Positions 25,181-34,118 of a stretch of 64,000 nt of DNA are shown piece by piece; the first letter of the stretch is position 1; every line of letters starts with the position of its first letter. A model generated the notes under the pieces. That model was given only the letters and a program-made list of their open reading frames with translations, was not told the DNA's origin and searched no databases. This DNA is from Lederbergia panacisoli (GTDB taxonomy: Bacteria; Bacillota; Bacilli; Bacillales; Bacillaceae_C), in assembly GCF_024626525.1 (NCBI RefSeq), contig NZ_JANJGU010000007.1, forward strand, positions 106,983-170,982, in the 5' to 3' direction. A program made the position numbers and the translations under genes.

Positions 25181-25783
25181 TTATAAAGTCAAATACCATC
25201 TTCTGGCTGCTTCAACTTCCTCTACTGTTAATTGATGCCCTCTATTTTCCCAATGAATGTCGACTTTCGCCTTTGCCTGTTCTAATAATGACTGAAGTTC
25301 CATTGATTCGGATGGTGAGCATATTGGATCGTTTGTTCCCGCGGCAATAAACACGGATTTTCCGGACAAATCAGGAAGCTCCATTCCTCTTCTAGGCACC
25401 ATAGGATGGTGAAGAACAGCAGCCTTTAAAGCATTTTGATAGTGAAATAATAAACTCGCAGCAATATTCGCTCCATTTGAGTAGCCAATGGCAATGATAT
25501 TATTACGGTCAAATTCATACTTTTTCGCTGTGTCATCAAGGAACTGATTCAACTCTTTCGTGCGGAAGATAAGATCTTCTTCATCAAATACTCCTTCAGC
25601 TAATCTTCTAAAAAAACGCGGCATTCCGTTTTCTAAAACATTCCCACGAACACTCAATACCGAGGCTTCGTCATCAATTATTCCTGCAAGAGGCATCAGA
25701 TCTAATTCATTGCCACCAGTACCGTGTAATAATAATAACGTTGGTTTTTTGGGGTCTTTTCCCTTATTAAATATATGCTTCAT
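25181..25783 (-). CDS. mhqD: MhqD-like carboxylesterase/phospholipase family hydrolase
   Basis: 200 residues, alpha/beta hydrolase of the carboxylesterase group: oxyanion region LLLLHGTGGNELDLMPLA, nucleophile in IAIGYSNGANIAAS, acid in AAGTNDPICSPSES and histidine in NRGHQLTVEE. In B. subtilis MhqD is a putative esterase of the MhqR (methylhydroquinone) regulon. The neighbouring dioxygenase, flavin reductase and MarR gene support the same role here. Third gene of a minus-strand operon. Confidence 0.85.
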   Translation of the reverse strand: MKHIFNKGKDPKKPTLLLLHGTGGNELDLMPLAGIIDDEASVLSVRGNVLENGMPRFFRRLAEGVFDEEDLIFRTKELNQFLDDTAKKYEFDRNNIIAIGYSNGANIAASLLFHYQNALKAAVLHHPMVPRRGMELPDLSGKSVFIAAGTNDPICSPSESMELQSLLEQAKAKVDIHWENRGHQLTVEEVEAARRWYLTL

Positions 25784-25814
25784 TTATTACCCTCCTTATG
25801 GTCTGTAGATGATT

Positions 25815-26423
25815 CTATTTGGGTCTCTCCATCTCAAAGATTTCTCCGATTTTAGCATAATTGGCACCAGCTAATCGACTTACTGCAGCCAATCCTCTAG
25901 GATCAATTCTTCCATTTTCATAAAGATCATTTTCAATATGAAACTGAATCACTTTTCCGATGATAAAATCACAACCAGGAACATCGTTATCTCCCAACTC
26001 CAAAGAATGCTCCAGTACACATTCCATGCGGATTTTTGCTTGTTTAACACCTGGAACTGAGATTTTGGTACTATCGACTTTCATTAATTGACCCAACTCA
26101 ATTTCACTCTCATGTGGCGGCAGACTCGCAGCCGTTTTATTGATCTTTTCAACATTTTCTTCATCAACAATATGAACGACAAATTCCTTTTTCTGAATAA
26201 TGTTCCTAGCTGTATCCTTCTGTCTGCCTCCAGGTCGCTGTATGGATAACGAAATCATTGGAGGATTAGAAGAAACAATATTAAAATAGCTAAAAGGGGC
26301 ACCATTCAAAACGCCATCTTCGGATAACGAAGTCACGAAAGCAATAGGTCTTGGTATAATGCTTCCGATAAGTAATTTATAATTATCTCTTTCAGAATTT
26401 GTGTTAGGATCAATGGAAAGCAT
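25815..26423 (-). CDS. flavin reductase-like FMN-binding protein
   Basis: 202 residues with the flavin-reductase split-barrel pattern SIIPRPIAFVTSLSEDGVLN, GAPFSYFNIVSSNPPMISLS and GRQKDTARNII. It probably uses NAD(P)H to reduce FMN or acts directly on electrophiles. AAGGGATG lies upstream. It sits 21 bases after the dioxygenase gene and 31 bases before the esterase gene, so all three are likely one transcript. Confidence 0.87.
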   Translation of the reverse strand: MLSIDPNTNSERDNYKLLIGSIIPRPIAFVTSLSEDGVLNGAPFSYFNIVSSNPPMISLSIQRPGGRQKDTARNIIQKKEFVVHIVDEENVEKINKTAASLPPHESEIELGQLMKVDSTKISVPGVKQAKIRMECVLEHSLELGDNDVPGCDFIIGKVIQFHIENDLYENGRIDPRGLAAVSRLAGANYAKIGEIFEMERPK

Positions 26424-26444
26424 TGAATCATCCCTTTTTTGATA

Positions 26445-27383
26445 TTAATCTAATTCTCTTACCTTAATCGGTATCAATCTCTGTTCAAGTTGTTCTCTAT
26501 ATTGTTCATATTGCTCAGGCAGCTTTAACTGTTCTCCCATTGTTGCTGCAGATTCATCGTGAGCAAATCCAGGAGGATCGGTTGCAATTTCAAAGAGAAT
26601 TTCGCCATGTTCTCTAAAGTAAATGGCATTAAAATAATTTCTATCCTGAACAGGTGTTACACCATAACCATTTTCAGCTACATATTTCTGCCATTCTAGT
26701 TGGTCATTGTCATCGACTGCTCTCCAAGCAATGTGATGGACCATTCCAACTCCCATCTGACCTCTTCCAGCTAGGGTTGCTTTTAAATCGATGATATTTC
26801 CTATATCTGCTGAAGAACGGAAACGAATAAAGTCTCCTTCTTTACTAATGAGTTCGAGTCCCATTACCTTTTCTAACAATTCAGCTGTTTTGTTCGGTTG
26901 AGAAGAATAGAGAGTAGCACCCCCGAAGCCTTTGATTGCGACCTCAGGCGTTACCCCTCCAAAAGTCCATGTATTGATTTCCCCTTCTTCTCGTTCAACA
27001 ATTTCTAAGTGCAAACCATGTGGGTCATCAAATTGTAAATACTTTTCTCCGAAGCGCTGATTTTTCGTGAAGGATATATTAAACTTCTCCAATCTTTGTT
27101 CCCAAAATTCCATTGCACCTTTAGGAACAACATAGGAAGTAACACCAACCTGACCATCACCGATAATCCCTTGACGTGCTCCTACCCACGGGAAAAATGT
27201 AATAATCGTTCCTGGTTTACCACCGTCGTCGCCAAAATAAAGGTGATACGTGCCCGGATCATCAAAATTTACCGTTTGCTTGACTAAACGCAACCCAAGG
27301 ACTCCAGCATAAAAATCTACGTTTTCCTGCGGATGTCCCACGATTGCAGTAATGTGATGGATTCCACTTGTTTTTTTAGACAT
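26445..27383 (-). CDS. mhqO: ring-cleaving (extradiol-type) dioxygenase, MhqO/MhqE-like
   Basis: 312 residues, two vicinal-oxygen-chelate modules: first SGIHHITAIVGHPQENVDFY...LRLVKQTVNFDDPGTYHLY; second MGVGMVHHIAWRAVDDNDQ. Metal ligands are likely His in HHITA, His in VHHIAW and Glu in the late IYFREHGEILFEIATD. The family opens hydroquinone or catechol rings for detoxification. AAGGAG precedes the ATG. First gene of the three-gene operon; an 18-bp operator-like palindrome lies about 105 bases upstream. Confidence 0.9.
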   Translation of the reverse strand: MSKKTSGIHHITAIVGHPQENVDFYAGVLGLRLVKQTVNFDDPGTYHLYFGDDGGKPGTIITFFPWVGARQGIIGDGQVGVTSYVVPKGAMEFWEQRLEKFNISFTKNQRFGEKYLQFDDPHGLHLEIVEREEGEINTWTFGGVTPEVAIKGFGGATLYSSQPNKTAELLEKVMGLELISKEGDFIRFRSSADIGNIIDLKATLAGRGQMGVGMVHHIAWRAVDDNDQLEWQKYVAENGYGVTPVQDRNYFNAIYFREHGEILFEIATDPPGFAHDESAATMGEQLKLPEQYEQYREQLEQRLIPIKVRELD

Positions 27384-27486
27384 TTAATTTCACTCCTTTT
27401 TAATAAATAATTTTGCGTATTTTTCCCTAATTTAGGGTACAAATCCACTCATAGATTTACAATATTCAAATTGCACCCAATTAATA

Positions 27487-27504
27487 TATTATTAATTCGA
27501 GATA
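27487..27504. promoter_or_regulatory. candidate MhqR-type operator upstream of the dioxygenase operon
   Basis: TATTATTAATTCGAGATA; the right half-site is identical to TATCTCGAATTCGAGATA and 14 of 18 positions match overall. Confidence 0.6.
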
Positions 27505-27518
27505 TATACTTAAAAAAA

Positions 27519-27974
27519 TTACAAACCTTGTGCGTGGTAGCCTAACTTTTTCAATTGTTCAATCATGATTTCTTTTTCATGGCTATCTAAACCTGCACAT
27601 ATCTCTCTAATGGCTTGTTTATGTTTAGGAAAAACTTCATCCATTAATTCAGTTCCAGCAGTTGTGATTGCAGCATAAGTGATACGCCGATCTTTCGGAC
27701 AAGGTTTTCTTCTTAATAAGTTTTTCTTCTCTAACTTATCCACCACATACGTTATACTGCTACTTGCAAGCAACACCTTTTCTCCAATTTTTTGAATGGG
27801 TTGCTCTCCTTTGCTGTAAATCAGCTCAAGAACCGCAAATTCAGTAGGGTTTAAACCTAAACATTTTATATCTTCTTCAACACGTTTTTTTATTGACTCC
27901 AAAGCTCGGGTCAAAACAACGAATAACTTTAAAGACAATTCTTCTTCGATTACATCTTTGTTCTCATTGTCCAT
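27519..27974 (-). CDS. mhqR: MarR-family repressor, MhqR-like
   Basis: 151 residues; winged helix seen as PTEFAVLELIYSKGEQPIQK, IGEKVLLASSSITYVVDKLE and KKNLLRRKPCPKDRRITYAA. The single early Cys (DIKCLGLNPTEF) resembles thiol-sensing members. The surrounding genes and the four TATCTCGAATTCGAGATA-like palindromes, one of them in its own promoter, argue for an MhqR-type quinone-responsive repressor that also controls itself. The ATG at 27974 has AGAGGA about 9 bases upstream; an ATG three codons earlier overlaps that site. Confidence 0.85.
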   Translation of the reverse strand: MDNENKDVIEEELSLKLFVVLTRALESIKKRVEEDIKCLGLNPTEFAVLELIYSKGEQPIQKIGEKVLLASSSITYVVDKLEKKNLLRRKPCPKDRRITYAAITTAGTELMDEVFPKHKQAIREICAGLDSHEKEIMIEQLKKLGYHAQGL

Positions 27975-27993
27975 AATTATCATTCCTCTTTTT

Positions 27994-28011
27994 TATCTCG
28001 AATTCGAGACA
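27994..28011. promoter_or_regulatory. MhqR-type operator between mhqR and the divergent fusion gene
   Basis: TATCTCGAATTCGAGACA, an almost perfect palindrome (TCTCGAATTCGAGA core) 20 bases before the MarR start. It lies in the shared divergent promoter region, so it could also act on the plus-strand gene at 28163. Confidence 0.8.
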
Positions 28012-28162
28012 ATTATATAATTAATGACTCTCATCTGTCAAGAGGTTATTTTTCGAGTTTCATTTTCAATACTTTTCTTGATGACAAGTGGAAGCATTTT
28101 AGCTGTATAGTATAATGTTATGTATATAAGTTCTTATTTTTTGGAGAGGAGGGAGTTCTGCC

Positions 28163-29968
28163 TTGCCTGATTGGTCATATCACACCATATTTAAACCAAT
28201 ACTTCATAAACTCCCTCCTTCCTTTGGTCGAGAGTTTATTCACCGTGGCATGAGCATCTTATCATCCACCTTAATAGGGGAAGCATTGATTGAATTTCTT
28301 GGCCATATGTCCCCTTCAAAGAAAATGGAGAAACACTTATTTGGTGTTAAGTTCACCTCTCCTGTTGGCCTAAGCGGCAAAGTTGACCCTCAATTATCTG
28401 GACTTACAGCGTTTCAAAATCTGGGATTTGGCTTTCTTGAAATTGGACCAGTTTCCATTAATGGTTCAGGAAAAAAGGGTGAGCTTTTTATTGATCAAAA
28501 GCTAGAGGAGATTCATGGATTTTCTGGCGTACCCATTAAGCTTTCTACTATCGAAGAAAAACTACACTCTCTGAAAAAAAAGAAGATGCCATTCTTTATT
28601 AGGGTTGAAGGTTCTTTACAAGAAATCAAGCAAATATGCGGAAAACTTCATTCATATAGTGATGGATTTATAATAGACAGCAGCGCTTTTGATACAGCTA
28701 ATCAGTATGAAAACTTCAAAGAAAAATTAAGCAAACCTGTTATATTGGGTTGTTCTTCAGATGATATGAATATAATTGAAAAGCTGAATGACTATAATCC
28801 GAGTGGGATACTACTTGAGGGGTGCCATTCACCTGACAGGATGAGCGACTTTCTTATAAAAGCAAGGAAATCATTTGGTTCCGATTTGCCTATTATTATT
28901 TTAAGTAGAATTAGAGAACCTTTTGATGCCGTAAAATTACTGGACAACGGAGCATCGTTAGTCATGTTGGGCTATGATTATGTTTTTGCTGGTCCTGGTC
29001 TGCCGAAGCGAATTAATGAAGCATACAGCAACAGGTTTCCGAAAGAATCAGAGTTGTTTAAAGGATGGATTTGGTATTGGTTGTTTGGATTGGCCATTAC
29101 AATTGCTGGATTCATAGCATTGTTTTTTAGTATGACCGCCATTATCCTTCCATACGATGAAATCTTTTTGGGATTAATGAGAAAGGATATTTTAGATTTC
29201 AATCCAGCCATTTTATACTTTATGGCACATGACCGAATGACTCTCTCGGGAACCATGATTTCTGGTGGAATCATCTATATGCAGCTTGCAAGATGCGGGA
29301 TCAAGAATGGTCTACACTTTGCAAGAAAGGCTGTCAACATAGCTGGTGTAATTGGGTTTCTAGGGATTTTCTTATTTATCGGTTATGGTTATTTCGATTG
29401 GCTTCATGGATTGTTTTGGCTTATTTTATTGCCCTTATTTATTATTGGTTATATGAAATCTAAAAATGCCAAGGCAGCCCCGTCAAGCACGAACCTTTTC
29501 AATCATCGATACTGGAAGTTAAGTTTAATTGGGCAACTATCATTTATCCTATTGGGGGCTGCTTTATCATTTGGCGGAGTTGTAATCTCAGTCATTGGAG
29601 CATCATCTGTCTTTGTTCCAACTGATCTTTCTTATTTATGTCTTACCCCTGAAATGCTTAATGAATTTAATGAACGATTAATCCCTGTTATTGCACATGA
29701 CCGAGCAGGGTTTGGCAGTGCCCTACTAAGTGTTGGTTTACTAGTGTTGATGCTTGCCTTATGGGGAATTCGCGAAGGTGAAAGATGGGTCTGGTGGACC
29801 TTCACTATTGGAGCCATTCCCGCATTTTTATCCGGAATTATCACTCACTTTATTATTGGATATACAGATTTTGTTCACTTATTACCTGCTTATGTTGCTG
29901 TAGTTCTATACATGATCGGAGTCATTTGCACCGCTCCATTTTTATTAAAAAAGGGGATTAAAAAATAA
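28163..29968 (+). CDS. dihydroorotate dehydrogenase-like domain fused to a duplicated 4-helix membrane domain
   Basis: 601 residues, TTG start with GAGGAGGG 9 bases upstream. Residues about 1-295 resemble class 2 DHODH: HLFGVKFTSPVGLSGKVDPQ, FQNLGFGFLEIGPVSI, and late ILSRIREPFDAVKLLDNGAS and VMLGYDYVFAGPGLPKRI. The catalytic Ser/Asn (NxSSPNTPG) and the GG phosphate-binding motif are absent, so FMN binding and catalysis are doubtful. The rest holds about eight membrane helices in two similar halves: one with FMAHDRMTLSGTMISGGIIY, the other with VIAHDRAGFGSALLSVGLLV. It is divergent from mhqR with the operator between them. Function unknown. Confidence 0.8.
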   Translation: MPDWSYHTIFKPILHKLPPSFGREFIHRGMSILSSTLIGEALIEFLGHMSPSKKMEKHLFGVKFTSPVGLSGKVDPQLSGLTAFQNLGFGFLEIGPVSINGSGKKGELFIDQKLEEIHGFSGVPIKLSTIEEKLHSLKKKKMPFFIRVEGSLQEIKQICGKLHSYSDGFIIDSSAFDTANQYENFKEKLSKPVILGCSSDDMNIIEKLNDYNPSGILLEGCHSPDRMSDFLIKARKSFGSDLPIIILSRIREPFDAVKLLDNGASLVMLGYDYVFAGPGLPKRINEAYSNRFPKESELFKGWIWYWLFGLAITIAGFIALFFSMTAIILPYDEIFLGLMRKDILDFNPAILYFMAHDRMTLSGTMISGGIIYMQLARCGIKNGLHFARKAVNIAGVIGFLGIFLFIGYGYFDWLHGLFWLILLPLFIIGYMKSKNAKAAPSSTNLFNHRYWKLSLIGQLSFILLGAALSFGGVVISVIGASSVFVPTDLSYLCLTPEMLNEFNERLIPVIAHDRAGFGSALLSVGLLVLMLALWGIREGERWVWWTFTIGAIPAFLSGIITHFIIGYTDFVHLLPAYVAVVLYMIGVICTAPFLLKKGIKK

Positions 29969-29988
29969 GCCACCGAGGCTTATTTTTT
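29961..29988. terminator. terminator overlapping the fusion gene's stop codon
   Basis: AAAAATAAGCC, 5-base loop, GGCTTATTTTTT: a perfect stem containing the TAA stop codon, flanked by A and T tracts on both sides, so bidirectional. Confidence 0.85.
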
Positions 29989-30049
29989 ATCCCTAGTAAA
30001 GATCCCTATATTTCTTTGTTTGAAACTATAACTGTTTTAAATCCTAGAT

Positions 30050-30646
30050 TTACTTTTTTTGAAATACACTCTGAACGACATGGGCGATACCAGTATGTCC
30101 ACTGCCTTCAATTCTCTCAACTTCTCCAATAAAGAAATGCTTTATAAAATAGCCGGTAAACATCTCTAATAAGGTTTTGGGATCGCAAAGAAATTCGGGA
30201 TTTCCCGGGCCTCCAGTCCCATATTGAATCTGTTCTTTTGTATACAGCTCACTTACATAAAATCCATTTGGTTTCAGGGACTTCTGTATCCCCTGCATAG
30301 TTCGATTAAATATAGGCTTAGGGAAATGTCCAAAAATATGAACAATTGCATCCCACTTTTCCTCTTCCCAAGTGACATCAGCTAAATCATGCAGCTCGGT
30401 TTTTACATCTACGGATCGTTCAGCAGCAAGACTTTTAATTTTTTCAAGCCCTGATGGAGCAAAATCCCAAGCAGTTACATCATACCCTTTACTTGCAAGA
30501 AATACGGAGTTTCTTCCTTCTCCTTCTGCTATGCACAGTATGTTTCCTTTTGGAATATAAGGCTGCGCCGTCACTAAAAAGTCGTTAGGCTCTTTCCCAT
30601 AATAATATTCCTCCGAAGAAAATCGTTCATTCCAATGTGCTTTCAC
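30050..30646 (-). CDS. class I SAM-dependent methyltransferase (TehB-like)
   Basis: 198 residues. Begins WNERFSSEEYYYGKEPNDFL as in the tellurite/thiopurine-type branch, with motif I ILCIAEGEGRNSVFLASKGY, the acidic residue of VTAWDFAPSGLEKI and WDAIVHIFGHFPKP. GTG start with GGAGGG upstream. Substrate unknown; it may detoxify small electrophiles or oxyanions. Stands alone. Confidence 0.87.
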   Translation of the reverse strand: MKAHWNERFSSEEYYYGKEPNDFLVTAQPYIPKGNILCIAEGEGRNSVFLASKGYDVTAWDFAPSGLEKIKSLAAERSVDVKTELHDLADVTWEEEKWDAIVHIFGHFPKPIFNRTMQGIQKSLKPNGFYVSELYTKEQIQYGTGGPGNPEFLCDPKTLLEMFTGYFIKHFFIGEVERIEGSGHTGIAHVVQSVFQKK

Positions 30647-31148
30647 TTATCATTCCCTCCGTTCCTATTTAAAATAGTTTATCTTAGATAAACAAGAATT
30701 AAACCTTTTTTGGGTTAAATAGGTAATGACGTTATTTACATTTTCCCTCTCAGAATGTATAATTAATGCTGTAAAGCGATTTCAATGAGCATATCCGACA
30801 TTTAAAAGAGGTGCATTTTGTGAGTGCGGTAGTTTCTAAATAGGAAAACATTTAAAGGAAATAAGATAGTTTTAACAACAGGGGATTTCGGTTATTTTTA
30901 CACCCTTATTTTGTTATGAATTTATTTCCACCTATGAAGATACCTACCTAACTTTAAAAAACAAGCGCGTCTTTTTATTTATAGAACTATCATTATGATG
31001 GTTTTATTAATATATTTACTTTTGCCTTGTTAACGTAAAGCTGCGGTATCTGCCGCGGCTTTTTTATTTTTCACAACAACTCATTGAAATCCTAAGAGTA
31101 GGTTTCTTCATTGCTGATCCATTAAATCACTATGAGGAGAATGAAAAA
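30647..31148 (+). other. 500-base non-coding stretch ending in an orphan terminator
   Basis: No coding frame of note; a GTG after AGAGGTG at about 30820 reads only seven codons. At 31038-31066 there is a strong terminator-like hairpin (AAGCTGCGG, 6-base loop, CCGCGGCTTTTTT) pointing plus, with no gene upstream of it on that strand for more than 1 kb. It may end a small RNA or a vanished gene. Confidence 0.5.
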
Positions 31149-33047
31149 ATGAATGAAAGTACTTTTGAAAAATTACAATATAACGAACTAAAAGAAATTG
31201 TAAAATCGTATTGCGTTAGCGGACTGGGCAAAGAACTAATTGATAAATTAACCCCTAGTTCTAACCTAAAAATAGTAAAACATCGATTAACGGAAACATC
31301 TGAAGCTCGCGTAATTCTGGATGCTGGTGGAAGCGTACCTTTCGTGGGTGTTTCCAACATTGCACATATCATCACAAAAGTAGAAAAAGGCATCATTTTA
31401 GACCCAGCGGAGCTCTTAAATATAACTGATTTTTTAAAAGGCTGCCGCAGAATTAAAATGTTTATATCCAGCAAAGAGTTTTTTGCACCGACATTAGCCT
31501 CCTATGCTAATTCCATGACAGAATTCATGGGGATAGAAGAGGAAATAAATTTTTCTATTAAAAATAACCAGGTCGATTCGGCTGCCAGCAATGAGCTTAA
31601 ACGTGTTCGTTACCATATTCAAACGACTGAGCAAAAAATCAAAGAACGGTTAAATAAATTCTTAAACAGCAGCGCAAATCGCAACTATATCCAAGAATTC
31701 ATAATTAGTATAAAAGATGACCGCTACACAATACCTATAAAAGCTTCATATAAAAATCAAGTATCTGGAACGATCATTGAAATATCGTCAAAAGGTACGA
31801 CTGTCTTTATGGAACCAAGCGTAGTAGGAAAACTAAATGTTGAATTAGCGGCACTAAAATCGGAAGAAGCCATATTGGAATATCAAATACTAGCTACGTT
31901 AACTGGATTAGTGGCGGAAAATCTCCAAGCTATTAATATCAATATCGAGCTGATATCACAATACGATATGATTTTTGCTAAAGCCAAATATAGCAGACAA
32001 ATAGATGGAATTGAGCCGAATATTAATGAGTATGGGATGATTAAATTAGTTAATTGCAAGCATCCCTTATTATCAGGTCATGTTGTTCCACTTCATTTTC
32101 AGATTGGAAGTCACTATCGCAGCTTAATCATAACTGGTCCTAATGCTGGCGGAAAAACAATTGTACTGAAAACGATCGGCCTTGTTACATTGGCAACAAT
32201 GTCCGGTTTTCATATTACCGCCTCGAAAGAGACAGAAATTGCTGTATTTGACAACGTTTTTGTAGACATTGGCGACAATCAGAGCTTAGAAAATGCTCTT
32301 AGTACGTTCTCATCTCATATGAAAAATTTGTCAGAGATTCTTCAATCCGTAAACAACAACACGCTATTACTATTCGATGAGATTGGCAGTGGGACAGAAC
32401 CAAATGAAGGAGCAGCATTAGCCATCTCCCTTTTAGAAGAGTTTTATCTTAAAGGATGTATTACCGTTGCGACAACACATTATGGAGAAATTAAACGTTT
32501 TTCCGAATTGCATAGTGACTTTATGAATGCTGCTATGCAATTCAATCAAGAAACATTAGAGCCGTTATTTAAGCTTCTTATCGGACAATCCGGAGACAGT
32601 AATGCCTTATGGATTTCAAGAAAGATGAGCGTGCCGGAAAATGTTCTAAAAAGAGCGGAAGATTATATGAAAAATAAAGAATATCGGTTAGAGCTCTTAA
32701 ATGAAAGCAAAATCCGAAAACCAAAAGCAGTTGCTGAAAAAATGGTAAATCATATCGATTATCAAAAAGGGGATCGTGTAAAACTACTGGATCACGACGA
32801 CTTCGGAATTGTGTACGAAGAAAAAGACGAATATCATAACGTTACTGTGTTTTATCAAAATCAATTGATGGAGGTAAATGATAAGCGGCTAGTCCTGGAA
32901 TTAAAAGCTGTAGAGTTATATCCAGAAGGCTATGACTTAGATACTTTATTTATTGATTATAAAACGAGAAAACTTAATCACGATATTGAACGAGGTTCAA
33001 AAAAAGCACTTCGAAAAATTAATAAGGAAATACGAAAAAATCAGTGA
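31149..33047 (+). CDS. MutS2-like ATPase without the Smr nuclease domain
   Basis: 632 residues. N-terminal MutS core/lever: STFEKLQYNELKEIVKSYCV and DAGGSVPFVGVSNI; clamp-like helices around VSGTIIEISSKGTTVFMEPS. ATPase with Walker A ITGPNAGGKTIVLKTIGLVT, Walker B LLLFDEIGSGTEPNEGAALA and the ATTHYGEIKRF histidine switch. Full MutS2 is near 785 residues and ends in a Smr domain. Here the C-terminus has only a small KOW-like piece (KGDRVKLLDHDDFGIVYEEK) and a basic tail. It is probably a second, Smr-less paralogue; ribosome-collision or recombination roles known for MutS2 need not apply. ATG with GAGGAGAATG upstream. Confidence 0.88.
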   Translation: MNESTFEKLQYNELKEIVKSYCVSGLGKELIDKLTPSSNLKIVKHRLTETSEARVILDAGGSVPFVGVSNIAHIITKVEKGIILDPAELLNITDFLKGCRRIKMFISSKEFFAPTLASYANSMTEFMGIEEEINFSIKNNQVDSAASNELKRVRYHIQTTEQKIKERLNKFLNSSANRNYIQEFIISIKDDRYTIPIKASYKNQVSGTIIEISSKGTTVFMEPSVVGKLNVELAALKSEEAILEYQILATLTGLVAENLQAININIELISQYDMIFAKAKYSRQIDGIEPNINEYGMIKLVNCKHPLLSGHVVPLHFQIGSHYRSLIITGPNAGGKTIVLKTIGLVTLATMSGFHITASKETEIAVFDNVFVDIGDNQSLENALSTFSSHMKNLSEILQSVNNNTLLLFDEIGSGTEPNEGAALAISLLEEFYLKGCITVATTHYGEIKRFSELHSDFMNAAMQFNQETLEPLFKLLIGQSGDSNALWISRKMSVPENVLKRAEDYMKNKEYRLELLNESKIRKPKAVAEKMVNHIDYQKGDRVKLLDHDDFGIVYEEKDEYHNVTVFYQNQLMEVNDKRLVLELKAVELYPEGYDLDTLFIDYKTRKLNHDIERGSKKALRKINKEIRKNQ

Positions 33048-33137
33048 TTCAAAAAAAAGGTAGCCAAGATAAAAAAAATTCAAAAAACCATTGAATTTTC
33101 GAAAACGACATGCTATTTTTTACGAGGTGATAATTTT

Positions 33138-33397
33138 ATATTTAAAAAAGCTCTGTTATTTTTTATTCTTGATTTTGGTGCAGGCATGAGAATTCATAGG
33201 CGGAGAATTTCCTTCTAATGTATACAGAGGAAGCTTAAAAGCAGATATAAGCGAAGATATTCCGATTAACCGCTCTAAATAAGACAAAATTCAAAGATTT
33301 AGATTATATAAACGGAAAAACTTCCTTTATTTTTACGGAAATATGGGTATTTCCCGATTTAAAAGGAATTTATCCGTTTATTTTTCAAATACAGTGA
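33138..33397 (+). pseudogene. broken gene for a small secreted protein
   Basis: After a GAGGTGA site the plus strand reads FKKALLFF, then a one-base shift gives a hydrophobic stretch FLILVQA like a signal peptide. Another frame continues GGEFPSNVYRGSLKADISED, a TAA, then KFKDLDYINGKTSFIFTEIW and VFPDLKGIYPFIFQIQ before a TGA. Coding character in pieces, frameshifts and a stop suggest decay. Family not recognised. Confidence 0.5.
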
Positions 33398-33428
33398 TAT
33401 AAAAAAATAACTTGAAAGCTGGTTTGAG

Positions 33429-33890
33429 ATGAACTATAGCCCAATTCTCATCATTATCATCCTTGTAGCTGCTTTGATTTTTTATCGTCAAATCATCTCA
33501 ATGTTTAACCCTATTAAAGGTAAAGGAACGAGGATTATTGCAACTTTATTCTTGTTAACACCAGGATATGCACTAATCATGAATCCTAATGCGGAAGTAA
33601 CCCCAACAGAAATTACTGTAGCTTTATTGGTAGGATGTGTCTTCTCCGCCCCCTTGATCTTTACGACTGGCTACGAACGACGAGAAGACGGAAGGATTTA
33701 TGTGAAGAAAAGTCTGGCATTCGTCGTTACATTTTTATTACTTTTCGCAATAAGGTGGACCATTCGTGGATTAATTGATATGGATTCTGATTCGAGAATG
33801 CTGCTCTTCTTCGTCACAGCATGCGGGTATCTTATTCCTTGGAAAGTTTCTAGTTATTTTAGGTTTCGCAATGTCTATATATCAAAATAA
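33429..33890 (+). CDS. CcdC-family membrane protein
   Basis: 153 residues with four helices and the CcdC/DUF1453 pattern: FYRQIISMFNPIKGKGTRII, TPGYALIMNPNAEVTPTEIT and FTTGYERREDGRIYVKKSLA. In B. subtilis CcdC lies with cytochrome c maturation genes, but the family's function is not settled. No cytochrome genes are near here. The ribosome binding site is weak. Its own terminator follows. Confidence 0.82.
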   Translation: MNYSPILIIIILVAALIFYRQIISMFNPIKGKGTRIIATLFLLTPGYALIMNPNAEVTPTEITVALLVGCVFSAPLIFTTGYERREDGRIYVKKSLAFVVTFLLLFAIRWTIRGLIDMDSDSRMLLFFVTACGYLIPWKVSSYFRFRNVYISK

Positions 33891-33913
33891 ATTAGAAATA
33901 ATAAATAGTATTC

Positions 33914-33945
33914 AATAAGGGACTTAGAAAGGTCCCTTATTTTAT
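33914..33945 (+). terminator. terminator of the CcdC-family gene
   Basis: AATAAGGGAC, 8-base loop, GTCCCTTATT, then TTATATTT. Confidence 0.8.
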
Positions 33946-34118
33946 ATTTAGCGAACAAAAATATAATTCTTACTTCATAATTTCTTCCGAGCTAAATAGA
34001 TGTTTTCCCATATCAGATCGTACATCCGCTTTTGATATATTAATATTTAATGTATATACTGACTAAGATTACATGAATGAAAATTAGTGATTTTTGAATT
34101 TAAAATAGGAGCTGTAAA

